Positions 1 through 5,020 are shown, numbered from the stretch's first letter. The stretch is 5,415 nt of DNA from Pseudomonadota bacterium (GCA_009782165.1 WQUH01000111.1:1-5415), one strand, 5' to 3'. The notes: generated from the sequence alone by a model not told the origin. Translations and numbers: made by a program.

Positions 1-87
1 GGCCAGGGCCAGCAGGGCCAGCCGCCGGTCCGCCTCCCCGGCGTCTTTATTCCGTTTCCGATTCAATCGCATATTCTTTCTAGGCAT
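1..87 (-). CDS. possible N-terminus of an unidentified protein (partial, runs off left edge)
   Basis: On the minus strand a frame opens with ATG at 87, directly after an in-frame TGA, and stays open to the window edge (29 codons). It reads MPRKNMRLNRKRNKDAG and then a glutamate/arginine stretch leading into LALLALA. A basic N-terminus followed by a Leu/Ala-rich start would suit a signal anchor or first membrane helix, and the codons become strongly GC-rich toward the edge. An alternative start is the ATG at 72, preceded by a weak AGAAAG. Neither start has a good ribosome binding site, and the GGCCAG repetition at the edge can open frames by chance. Family unknown. This is only a candidate. 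Confidence 0.3.
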   Translation of the reverse strand, partial: MPRKNMRLNRKRNKDAGEADRRLALLALA

Positions 88-112
88 TCAAACGTCATAT
101 CCAGGAAACGTC

Positions 113-144
113 ATTCCGCGCTACGCTGCGCTCCGACGCGGAAT
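113..144. repeat. ATTCCGCG palindromic repeat, copy 1
   Basis: Perfect 8-bp inverted arms ATTCCGCG (113-120) and CGCGGAAT (137-144) enclose a 16-base loop containing CTACGCTGCGCTCCG. A second copy with the same arms and almost the same loop lies at 3525-3556, and a diverged relative at 4924-4952. This is a short REP-like intergenic element. Its function is unknown. Confidence 0.75.
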
Positions 145-201
145 ACATTCCTTGCTAAAGCGACACCAATTGCACTGCTGCTTTTTTCGCCCTTCGGGCG
201 T

Positions 202-235
202 GGCACTTTCTTTTGCTTGCCCAAAAGAAAGTGCC
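202..235. repeat. 14-bp perfect inverted repeat GGCACTTTCTTTTG
   Basis: Arms GGCACTTTCTTTTG (202-215) and CAAAAGAAAGTGCC (222-235) are exact reverse complements around a 6-base loop. A small CGCCC-TTC-GGGCG hairpin (188-200) sits just upstream. There is no T-run on either strand to make this a classical intrinsic terminator. Similar sequence is, from memory, common between genes in many proteobacteria and is often mis-annotated as small proteins. Confidence 0.7.
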
Positions 236-373
236 CAAAGAAAAGGGCACCCGCGTGAGCGGCGGCTACGCCGTACCTTCGCCTCTTGCCATGCGGCGGG
301 CGGCGCGTAAACTCGTGCTGCGCACTCGGACAGTACGCGCCGCTTGTCCGCCGCCTTGGCTGCGCGGCTCAGC

Positions 374-444
374 CGCTCCCGATGGGAACTACCGCCCGCC
401 CCGAACGGATACGGGTATGGGAGCCGTAGGGGCACGGCGGGCCG
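374..444 (+). repeat. dispersed repeat block, direct copy of 3861-3958
   Basis: CGCTCCCGATGGGAACT (374-390) and the 23-base block at 422-444 (core GTAGGGGCACGGCGGGCCG) both recur downstream in the same order and orientation, at 3861-3878 (one extra G) and 3936-3958. The sequence between the two blocks differs between copies. They are parts of a modular intergenic repeat and do not code. Confidence 0.7.
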
Positions 445-456
445 TGACCGCTTCTC

Positions 457-505
457 CGTCATTCCCGCGAAATTCCCGCCTACGCGGGAATGACAGGGAA
501 TCCAG
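457..505 (+). repeat. CCCGCG-type repeat, inverted partner of 3792-3840
   Basis: This 49-base stretch is the exact reverse complement of 3792-3840. Internally it carries ATTCCCGCG and CGCGGGAAT arms around CCTA, so it also folds on itself. The similarity to the other copy weakens but continues on both sides, toward 440 and into the TAGGTTGGGGTGAGC arm at 515. The type resembles the short dispersed ATTCCC...GGGAAT repeats known in neisserial and other proteobacterial genomes. Confidence 0.85.
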
Positions 506-514
506 TCTACTATA

Positions 515-597
515 TAGGTTGGGGTGAGCCGCAGGCGAACCCCAACAACAGCTTCACCCCTCACCGTTGGGGTTCGCGTTCCGCTCACCCCAACCTA
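515..597. repeat. large 32-bp-arm hairpin (GGTTGGGGTGAGC type)
   Basis: Arm 515-546 pairs with 566-597 at 29 of 32 positions, with a 19-base loop (547-565). The arms begin TAGGTTGGGGTGAGC and end in GCTCACCCCAACCTA. The three mismatches cluster in the middle of the arms. A lone, diverged arm of the same type lies near 3757-3787. It looks like a non-autonomous hairpin element and may stop or stabilise transcripts arriving from the sigma-factor gene on the minus strand, but there is no T-run. Confidence 0.75.
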
Positions 598-761
598 CGC
601 CACGGCGCGTCGCTGCCGCGATACTCATTGAGTTTTGCAGTGAAAATGGAATGAGCGCTTTTGTGTGTATGTTCGGTTGGTTGATGGCTCATGGTCTCGT
701 GGTCGTGGTTGCCGGGCCTTTGGTCAGTTGGACGGCGCCGCATCCCCATTGTGTCGGGCGA

Positions 762-1577
762 TCATGTCAAAAAGAGCCGCAGTTCTTCTTCCAGCCCGGC
801 AGCGGCAAAGTCCCGCCGCAGGCGCGCCAGCAGCCGCCGCAGCCGTCCGTGCGTCTGATACCGGTTCCAGCCGAGCAGTCTGCCGGCTTCCGCCACCGCC
901 ACCCCGTCCCGGTAACACAGTTTGAGCAGCAGCCGTTCCCTGTGGTCCAGATGCACCGCGATTGCCGCTATCCGCTCCAGGAGACGGGGATCGACCTCCC
1001 CATCGGCATCATTGTCAAACAGCAGCCGGCCGAGCACGGCGAACAGGCGGCTTCGCTCCTCCCGCTCCAATCGCTCTTCCTGAACCGAACCGTCGGCAGC
1101 GGCTTCAGCCACATCGACTGCCTCGTCGAGTTCGACCGTCTCGCCCGAGCGGGAGCCGCAGTCGGGTATTTCGGCAAGGATGCGGTAGGCGGCCTCCTCG
1201 GCGGTCCGCGCCTGGCCGGGCAGGCGGCTGTCGATCATGGCAGCGGCCTCGCCGGGGGCAAGGCGTTCCAGGCAGAGCAGGCGGAACAGGGTCAGCCAGA
1301 TGCCGCCCAGACGGCGGATCCATGCGGGCGGCGTGCTCCGGCCGAAACGGCGGCGGGCGAAATCTTCCAGCAGGCGCAGGGTGAGGGCGACGATGTAGGT
1401 GGTCAGGGTCGAGCGGCCGGCAAAGGCGCGGAGCCGGCGCCAGTCGTCGCGGGCCAGCCCGTCCATGACATAAAGCGCCGCCTCTTCCGCCAACGGTTGC
1501 TGGGGAAAGCGCCGCGCGGCCAGCCGGTTGATGACCTGCCAGTGCGCCATGGCCTGCTGTTGCCAGGGATGGGTCAT
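762..1577 (-). CDS. sigma-70 family (ECF-like) RNA polymerase sigma factor
   Basis: The 271-residue product should bind core RNA polymerase in the cytoplasm and direct it to a specific promoter set. Residues about 10-80 match sigma region 2, with EEAALYVMDGL and then WRRLRAFAGRSTLTTYI leading to a basic RRRFGR end. Residues about 214-256 match region 4, with ERLLLKLCYRDGVAVAEAG and a helix-turn-helix followed by RLRRLLARLRRDF. Between them lies an acidic, Ala/Glu-rich linker of about 130 residues, which makes the protein much longer than a typical ECF factor of about 190. ATG at 1577 is chosen because AGGAG precedes it, although the spacing is only 3 bases. A GTG at 1637 would add 20 residues and has no good ribosome binding site. 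The gene is divergent from the vWA lipoprotein gene. No anti-sigma gene follows; downstream are repeats. Sigma family is confident; the subgroup and targets are not. Confidence 0.85.
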   Translation of the reverse strand: MTHPWQQQAMAHWQVINRLAARRFPQQPLAEEAALYVMDGLARDDWRRLRAFAGRSTLTTYIVALTLRLLEDFARRRFGRSTPPAWIRRLGGIWLTLFRLLCLERLAPGEAAAMIDSRLPGQARTAEEAAYRILAEIPDCGSRSGETVELDEAVDVAEAAADGSVQEERLEREERSRLFAVLGRLLFDNDADGEVDPRLLERIAAIAVHLDHRERLLLKLCYRDGVAVAEAGRLLGWNRYQTHGRLRRLLARLRRDFAAAGLEEELRLFLT

Positions 1578-1591
1578 CGTCTCCTGCGGCG

Positions 1592-1608
1592 CGGCCGCAA
1601 TGCGGCCG
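1592..1608. promoter_or_regulatory. 17-bp perfect palindrome in the divergent spacer (candidate operator)
   Basis: CGGCCGCA (1592-1599) and TGCGGCCG (1601-1608) are perfect inverted arms around a single A. It sits 15-31 bases upstream of the chosen sigma-factor start, inside what would be its leader, and is followed on the plus strand by an A/T run (GAAAATTTTTTC). A one-base centre fits a dimeric-protein binding site better than an RNA hairpin. If the GTG start at 1637 were used instead, the site would be coding. Confidence 0.35.
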
Positions 1609-1670
1609 GGGAAAATTTTTTCAGGATGGCGCGACACATCGCCCGCTCTCTGCCGTCCAATTGGGCAAAT

Positions 1671-1694
1671 GCGGCAACCATGGCGGTTGGCCGC
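1671..1694. promoter_or_regulatory. imperfect inverted repeat upstream of the vWA gene
   Basis: GCGGCAACC (1671-1679) pairs with GGTTGGCCGC (1685-1694) with one bulged G, around ATGGC. It lies about 16 bases before the AAAGGAG ribosome binding site at 1711-1717, so it is either a leader hairpin or a protein-binding site. I could not identify a convincing -35/-10 pair for either divergent gene in this spacer. Confidence 0.3.
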
Positions 1695-1723
1695 GCCTCA
1701 CCCCTTGCGCAAAGGAGCCCATG

Positions 1724-3508
1724 ATGCGAATACTGATCACCCTGTTGTTCCTCCTGTTCCTGGCCGGCTGCTCCACGCCGGCGACCGAATCGACCCAAAG
1801 GGAAAAACACGAAAACGCCGTTCAACCAACCATTGCGGCCGAGGCCGGAGTACCGGCCAAGGCGGAGCAAGGGCGGGCGGAACCCCGGCCGTCGCTTGCC
1901 GACGCCGCGCCCGCCAGCCAGAAGACAAAGGAGGTCTTGCGCAAACAGTCGCCCGCCGCTGCCGAAGCCATGGCGGCCGCGCCCATACAGGCGGCCAGGG
2001 CCAAAGCACTCAACCAAAATCTCCCGCAGCAGGCCGCGCCGGCGCAGCCCTTGCCGGTCTGGAACCGCGAGTCCTACAACGCGGTCCGGGAAAACGGCTT
2101 TGTCAACGCCGGCCGCCAGCCGCTCTCCACCTTCAGCATCGATGTCGACACCGCCAGTTACGCCAATGTCCGCCGTTTTGTCAACAGCGGTTCCCTGCCG
2201 CCGGTGGGCGCGGTGCGGATCGAGGAGCTGATCAACTCGTTCGCCTACGACTATCCGGAACCCGAAAACACCGATCCGTTCTCGCTCAGTGCCGAGATCG
2301 GCCCCAGCCCCTTCCATGCCGGCTATCAACTGGCCCGGATCGGGCTCAAGGCCAAAGACCTGGCCAAGGAACAGTTGCCGCCCTCGAATCTGGTTCTGCT
2401 GATCGATGTGTCCGGGTCGATGGAGGACGCGAACAAGCTGCCGCTGCTCAAACAGGCCCTGCCGCTTTTGGTCCGGCAGTTGGGCGCGCGCGACCGGGTG
2501 GCGATGGTGGTCTATGCCGGCGCCGAGCGGGTGGTGCTGCCGCCCACGTCCGGCGACCAGCAGCGAAAGATCCTGGCCGCCATCGAGGGGCTGCGGGCGG
2601 GCGGCTCCACCCACGCCTCCAGCGGCATCCGCACGGCCTATGACCTGGCGCGGAAGCATTTTCTGCCCAAGGGCAACAACCGTGTCATCCTGGCCTCGGA
2701 CGGCGATTTCAATGTCGGCGTCACCAGTCGCGACGAGTTGCAGCGGCTGATCGAGGCCGAACGCCAAAGCGGCGTCTACCTCACCGTGCTCGGCTTCGGC
2801 ATGGGCAACTATCACGATGATACCATGGAAATTCTTGCCGACAAGGGCAACGGCAACTACGCCTACATCGACAGCCTGCTGGAGGCCGAGAAGGTGCTGG
2901 TCAAGGAGTTGAGCGGCACCCTGTTCACCCTGGCGAACGATGTCAAGATCCAGGTCGAGTTCAACCCGGCCAGAGTGGGGGCCTACCGGCTGATCGGCTA
3001 CGAAAACCGCGCCCTGGCGGATGAGGATTTCCGCGACGACCGCAAGGATGCCGGCGAGATCGGGGCCGGTCATCGGGTGACCGCCCTCTACGAACTGGTT
3101 CCGGCCGGCCACCCGGCGGTGCCCAAGCTCGATCCCCTCAAGTACCAGACCGCGCCGCCGGCATCGGCGGACAACAGCCGGGAACTGATGACCGTCAAGC
3201 TGCGCTACAAACCGCGCGGCGTCGAGACCTCCCGGCAGATGACCCTGCCGGTGCGCGAGACTGAAGGCCAACAGGCCAGCGTTGACTTCCGCTTTGCCGC
3301 CGCGGTGGCGGGCTACGGCATGCTGCTGACCCATTCCGAACACCTCGGCGGCTTCACCTGGGACCAGTGCCTGGAACTGGCCCGCTCGGGCCGGGGATCA
3401 GACCCCGAGGGGCAGCGGGCCGAACTGTACCGGCTGGTCGCGGCCAGCCGTCTGCTGGCACAACAGCAGGACGGCCCGGAGGGGCAGGGGCGCGTCCGGC
3501 CGGAGTGA
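1724..3508 (+). CDS. yfbK: YfbK-family lipoprotein with von Willebrand factor A domain
   Basis: The product is a predicted envelope lipoprotein of 594 residues (E. coli YfbK is of similar size). A hydrophobic signal ends in the lipobox LAGC with Cys16; Ser at +2 favours the outer membrane. Residues 17-115 are a low-complexity Ala/Gln/Pro tether. From about 116 (ESYNAVRENGF, then STFSIDVDTASYANVRRF) comes the YfbK N-terminal region. The vWA domain spans about 222-395 with a complete MIDAS: Asp228, Ser230 and Ser232 in DVSGSM, Thr296 in GGSTH, Asp326 in ASDGDFN. The C-terminal part (about 395-580) matches the DUF3520-type domain of this family. Metal-dependent protein binding is the expected activity, but the partner is unknown. 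ATG 1724 is preferred because AAAGGAG (1711-1717) ends six bases before it; ATG 1721 is the immediate alternative, and an in-frame ATG at 1661 would bury the signal peptide. The gene stands alone on its strand, divergent from the sigma factor. Confidence 0.92.
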   Translation: MRILITLLFLLFLAGCSTPATESTQREKHENAVQPTIAAEAGVPAKAEQGRAEPRPSLADAAPASQKTKEVLRKQSPAAAEAMAAAPIQAARAKALNQNLPQQAAPAQPLPVWNRESYNAVRENGFVNAGRQPLSTFSIDVDTASYANVRRFVNSGSLPPVGAVRIEELINSFAYDYPEPENTDPFSLSAEIGPSPFHAGYQLARIGLKAKDLAKEQLPPSNLVLLIDVSGSMEDANKLPLLKQALPLLVRQLGARDRVAMVVYAGAERVVLPPTSGDQQRKILAAIEGLRAGGSTHASSGIRTAYDLARKHFLPKGNNRVILASDGDFNVGVTSRDELQRLIEAERQSGVYLTVLGFGMGNYHDDTMEILADKGNGNYAYIDSLLEAEKVLVKELSGTLFTLANDVKIQVEFNPARVGAYRLIGYENRALADEDFRDDRKDAGEIGAGHRVTALYELVPAGHPAVPKLDPLKYQTAPPASADNSRELMTVKLRYKPRGVETSRQMTLPVRETEGQQASVDFRFAAAVAGYGMLLTHSEHLGGFTWDQCLELARSGRGSDPEGQRAELYRLVAASRLLAQQQDGPEGQGRVRPE

Positions 3509-3524
3509 CATTTCCCATTTCGTC

Positions 3525-3556
3525 ATTCCGCGACTACGCTGCGCTCCGCGCGGAAT
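3525..3556. repeat. ATTCCGCG palindromic repeat, copy 2
   Basis: Arms ATTCCGCG (3525-3532) and CGCGGAAT (3549-3556) surround ACTACGCTGCGCTCCG. The element starts 16 bases after the vWA stop codon and matches copy 1 at 113-144 apart from an A moved from one end of the loop to the other. It may act as a 3'-end stabilising hairpin for the vWA transcript. Confidence 0.75.
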
Positions 3557-3567
3557 CCATTGCTGAT

Positions 3568-3619
3568 CGTTCCCATGCTCCTGCGTGGGAACGCAACCCT
3601 CGCAGGCGTCCCGCCTGCG
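3568..3619. repeat. two adjacent short hairpins
   Basis: CGTTCCCA (3568-3575) pairs with TGGGAACG (3586-3593), and CGCAGGCG (3601-3608) pairs with CGCCTGCG (3612-3619) around TCC. Both are perfect 8-bp stems. The first resembles a dispersed CGTTCCCACGCTCC-type intergenic repeat that I recall from gammaproteobacteria. Neither has a following T-run. Confidence 0.6.
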
Positions 3620-3648
3620 CATAATGAAGGCCGCCATATACAGAAAAA

Positions 3649-3734
3649 CGTCATTGCGAGGCACGAAGTGCCGAAGCAATCCAGGAATCGCCACAGGGAC
3701 ACGACTGGATTGCTTCGCTTCGCTCGCAATGACG
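3649..3734. repeat. CATTGCGAG-type hairpin element (86 bp)
   Basis: The outer arms CGTCATTGCGAG (from 3649) and CTCGCAATGACG (to 3734) are complementary, and so are the inner segments GAAGCAATCCAG (3673-3684) and CTGGATTGCTTC (3705-3716). A small side hairpin GGCAC-GAA-GTGCC sits in the left arm. The whole resembles a terminal-inverted, non-autonomous (MITE- or REP-like) element of a type seen in many bacterial genomes. It has no coding capacity. Confidence 0.75.
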
Positions 3735-3791
3735 TTGCCTTATTCCGTCTCTCACCGCTTGCGTTCGCGTTGCTCACCCCTACCTATGCCG

Positions 3792-3840
3792 CTGGATTCC
3801 CTGTCATTCCCGCGTAGGCGGGAATTTCGCGGGAATGACG
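3792..3840 (-). repeat. CCCGCG-type repeat, inverted copy of 457-505
   Basis: Exact reverse complement of 457-505 over 49 bases. To the left, a diverged TAGGTAGGGGTGAGC arm (minus strand, about 3757-3787) matches the arm at 515, and to the right weaker similarity continues to about 3855. The duplicated unit is therefore compound, close to 100 bases, and inverted relative to the copy left of the sigma-factor gene. Confidence 0.85.
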
Positions 3841-3860
3841 AAGAAGCGAGCGCGGCACAC

Positions 3861-3958
3861 CGCTCCCGATGGGGAACTGCCGCCCAAATGCCCCCTTTTG
3901 AAAGGGGGTGCCCGTAGGGCGGGGGTTTGCCTTGCAGCCGTAGGGGCACGGCGGGCCG
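3861..3958 (+). repeat. dispersed repeat block, direct copy of 374-444
   Basis: CGCTCCCGATGGGGAACT (3861-3878) and the 23-base block at 3936-3958 recur in the same order as at 374-444. Here they are separated by a longer insert that includes CCCCCTTTTGAAAGGGGG (3891-3908) and a GCCCGTAGGGC palindrome (3910-3920). This part is in direct orientation while the neighbouring 3792-3840 element is inverted, so the mosaic has been rearranged. Confidence 0.65.
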
Positions 3959-3985
3959 CACCCGAAGCGGGGCATGGAAGTGACA

Positions 3986-4471
3986 TCAGGCGAGCAGGGC
4001 GGGCCAGTCGAGGCAAGGAAAGGTGCGGTGGAGCAGGTGGTCGTCGTCCTCGACCCGCACTTCCAGGTGTGCAAACGTGGCTTGGGCCAGGGGGATGACC
4101 AGATCGGGCGGGCAGACCGTGTCGTTTGCGCCGATCACCAGGAACGCGGGTACGGCGAGAGGGGCCGGAGGTGGGCAATAGCCGCTGAAATTGAGGGCAG
4201 GGGCCAGCAGGACCAGCCGGCGGCACCGCTCGGGGTGGCGGGCGGCGAAGCAGGCGGCCATCAGGCCGCCGAAGCTCGATCCCACCAGAATCAGTTGCCC
4301 GACTCCGGCAACCTGCTCTGCCAACTGAGCAAGCCGCTGGTCGAGGTCGCCGTCGTAATCTTGCATGGCGACATGGGGAAAATGGGCGCGAAACCATTGG
4401 GCCTTGGTGCCCCCGGTGGAGGAGTCGAGCCCGTGGAGAAAGAGGGGTAGCGGCGGCAGAGCGGCTGACAT
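3986..4471 (-). CDS. small alpha/beta-fold hydrolase (YqiA/YcfP-like)
   Basis: A compact serine hydrolase of 161 residues, probably a cytoplasmic esterase or thioesterase; the substrate cannot be read from sequence. It has the oxyanion-region motif LFLHGLDSS (residues 10-18), the nucleophile elbow GSSFGG (64-69, Ser66), the acid in GANDTVCPP (Asp117) and a histidine in DDDHLLH (His145, or less likely His148). The triad is therefore complete. The protein lacks a lid domain and is shorter than E. coli YqiA (about 190 residues). No signal peptide is seen. ATG 4471 is preceded by AAGGAA with a 5-base gap. It is transcribed toward the repeat mosaic, convergent with the vWA gene. A plausible sigma-70 promoter lies at 4558-4585. 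The fold is confident; the subfamily name is only a likeness. Confidence 0.85.
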   Translation of the reverse strand: MSAALPPLPLFLHGLDSSTGGTKAQWFRAHFPHVAMQDYDGDLDQRLAQLAEQVAGVGQLILVGSSFGGLMAACFAARHPERCRRLVLLAPALNFSGYCPPPAPLAVPAFLVIGANDTVCPPDLVIPLAQATFAHLEVRVEDDDHLLHRTFPCLDWPALLA

Positions 4472-4503
4472 GGGGATTCCTTGCGGCGCAATGGCGGCGG
4501 AAA

Positions 4504-4554
4504 GGCATCCCGGTCAAACGACAAGGCAACGGGGCCGGGATGCCGGATTTTTTT
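4504..4554. other. 10-bp perfect stem-loop with T7 tail (hydrolase leader hairpin or plus-strand terminator)
   Basis: GGCATCCCGG (4504-4513) pairs perfectly with CCGGGATGCC (4535-4544), loop 21 bases. On the plus strand GGA and seven T's (4548-4554) follow, as in an intrinsic terminator, yet no plus-strand gene lies just upstream. On the minus strand the same stem falls in the hydrolase 5' leader, right after the expected start of transcription, followed by only TTT. Either reading is possible; blocking antisense read-through toward 4560 is another. Confidence 0.5.
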
Positions 4555-4557
4555 CCG

Positions 4558-4585
4558 ATTCTACCGCCTCACCGGACAGCGACAA
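4558..4585 (-). promoter_or_regulatory. candidate sigma-70 promoter for the hydrolase
   Basis: On the minus strand TTGTCG (4585-4580) is followed after 16 bases by TAGAAT (4563-4558), matching 4 of 6 and 5 of 6 consensus positions. Transcription would start near 4551 in the A-run and give a leader of about 80 bases that contains the 4504-4544 stem. Confidence 0.45.
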
Positions 4586-4646
4586 CATTTTTTCTTTCGT
4601 AGTTGACAGTAATTGTGGATGCTGGTGTGCGCCCATTGGTAAGGCT

Positions 4647-4874
4647 TTACAGAACCAGAAGCAACACAAGAAATACCACAAAAAACAACGCAAAAAGTGT
4701 GGCAGGCGACCACAAAAAAGATTTCAGCAGAAGTGATTTGAGTGAAGATCGCCATTTCTCGTTCGTCATCACCACTATCGCGAGCAATACCACTGCGATC
4801 ATCGCAATCAGGCAACCTAAGATCACAGCTAAAAGTATAAATAAAACTGTGAAATCCGCTTCCGCGAAACCCAT
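4647..4874 (-). CDS. small two-helix membrane protein, unknown function
   Basis: A 75-residue protein made almost wholly of two hydrophobic helices: about residues 8-36 (from FTVLFILLAVILG) and 53-75 (FLWSPATLFALFF onward to the C-terminus). The loop TNEKWRSSLKSLLLKSF carries four positive charges, so by the positive-inside rule the loop is cytoplasmic and both ends face outward. It is a probable inner-membrane hairpin. ATG 4874 is supported by GGGAGG with an 8-base gap; a second GGGAGG lies too close to the start to serve. A strong promoter-like pair at 5021-5050 points at it. The codons are more AT-rich than in neighbouring genes. I recognise no family, and short hydrophobic frames can arise by chance, so the protein itself is only moderately sure. 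Confidence 0.6.
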   Translation of the reverse strand: MGFAEADFTVLFILLAVILGCLIAMIAVVLLAIVVMTNEKWRSSLKSLLLKSFLWSPATLFALFFVVFLVLLLVL

Positions 4875-4923
4875 GCCTCCCGCCTCCCGTTACAGCAACA
4901 TCATTCAATGGAACTATCTGATA

Positions 4924-4952
4924 CATTTCTCTTCGCTGCGCTCAACGAAATG
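4924..4952. repeat. diverged palindrome related to the ATTCCGCG repeats
   Basis: CATTTC (4924-4929) and GAAATG (4947-4952) enclose TCTTCGCTGCGCTCAAC. The CGCTGCGCTC loop core, the arm spacing and a following GAC resemble the ATTCCGCG copies at 113 and 3525, with the arms changed toward A/T. It would lie inside the leader of the small membrane protein transcript. Confidence 0.45.
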
Positions 4953-5020
4953 ACAGAATCCACTTGCCCGGTTCCTTCTGTCCCATGTCAGGTCGAACCA
5001 TCCATCAAAACTATAGTTGC

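Larger units (their letters stand above)
88..761. repeat. gene-free intergenic repeat mosaic (674 bp)
   Basis: No convincing gene lies here. Open frames on both strands run straight through the palindromes and have no ribosome binding sites. In order it holds an ATTCCGCG palindrome (113-144), a CGCCC/GGGCG mini-hairpin (188-200), a 14-bp inverted repeat (202-235), a GC-rich stretch with GGCGCG/CGCGCC pairing (about 245-380), a block near 374-444 that recurs near 3861-3958, a CCCGCG-type element (457-505), a large hairpin (515-597) and an AT-richer tail (about 600-760). The tail is the 3' side of the sigma-factor gene. No U-tracted terminator was found there. Confidence 0.75.
3509..3985. repeat. 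gene-free intergenic repeat mosaic (477 bp)
   Basis: This space between the convergent ends of the vWA and hydrolase genes holds no credible gene. From left to right it carries an ATTCCGCG palindrome, two compact hairpins, a CATTGCGAG-type hairpin, a lone GGTTGGGGTGAGC-type arm, the inverted copy of the 457-505 element, and blocks shared with 374-444. CCCCCTTTTGAAAGGGGG (3891-3908) is another self-complementary stretch. Any of these hairpins could end convergent transcripts, but none has a clear T-run. Confidence 0.75.

Noticed and set aside
121..588. 155-residue minus-strand frame and a 104-residue plus-strand frame (213-527)
   Set aside because: Both run through several palindromic repeats, lack ribosome binding sites and overlap on opposite strands; they translate repeat sequence.
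585..692. 35-residue minus-strand frame downstream of the sigma factor (possible small anti-sigma)
   Set aside because: Weak start context, no hydrophobic or zinc-binding pattern, and its last third is encoded by the 566-597 hairpin arm.
723..765. 13-codon minus-strand frame whose ATG overlaps the sigma-factor stop (ATGA)
   Set aside because: Too short and featureless; the overlap is probably chance.
567..1724. 385-residue plus-strand frame opposite the sigma factor
   Set aside because: It is the antisense of a gene with clear sigma regions; GC-rich codons keep opposite frames open.
1528..2643. 371-residue plus-strand frame overlapping the vWA gene
   Set aside because: Out-of-frame, arginine- and glycine-rich translation typical of shadow frames in GC-rich DNA.
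1574..3343. 589-residue minus-strand frame
   Set aside because: Antisense shadow of the vWA gene; no domain is recognisable and the plus-strand frame has an intact MIDAS and lipobox.
113..3958. CRISPR array as the source of the repeats
   Set aside because: The repeats are not regularly spaced, differ in type, and no cas gene is present.
3804..4529. 241-residue minus-strand frame over the hydrolase
   Set aside because: Different frame from the hydrolase with its complete catalytic triad; Pro/Arg-rich, no domain.
4561..4926. 121-residue minus-strand frame overlapping the small membrane protein
   Set aside because: Starts inside the 4924-4952 palindrome, has no ribosome binding site, and competes with the frame that has two clean membrane helices.
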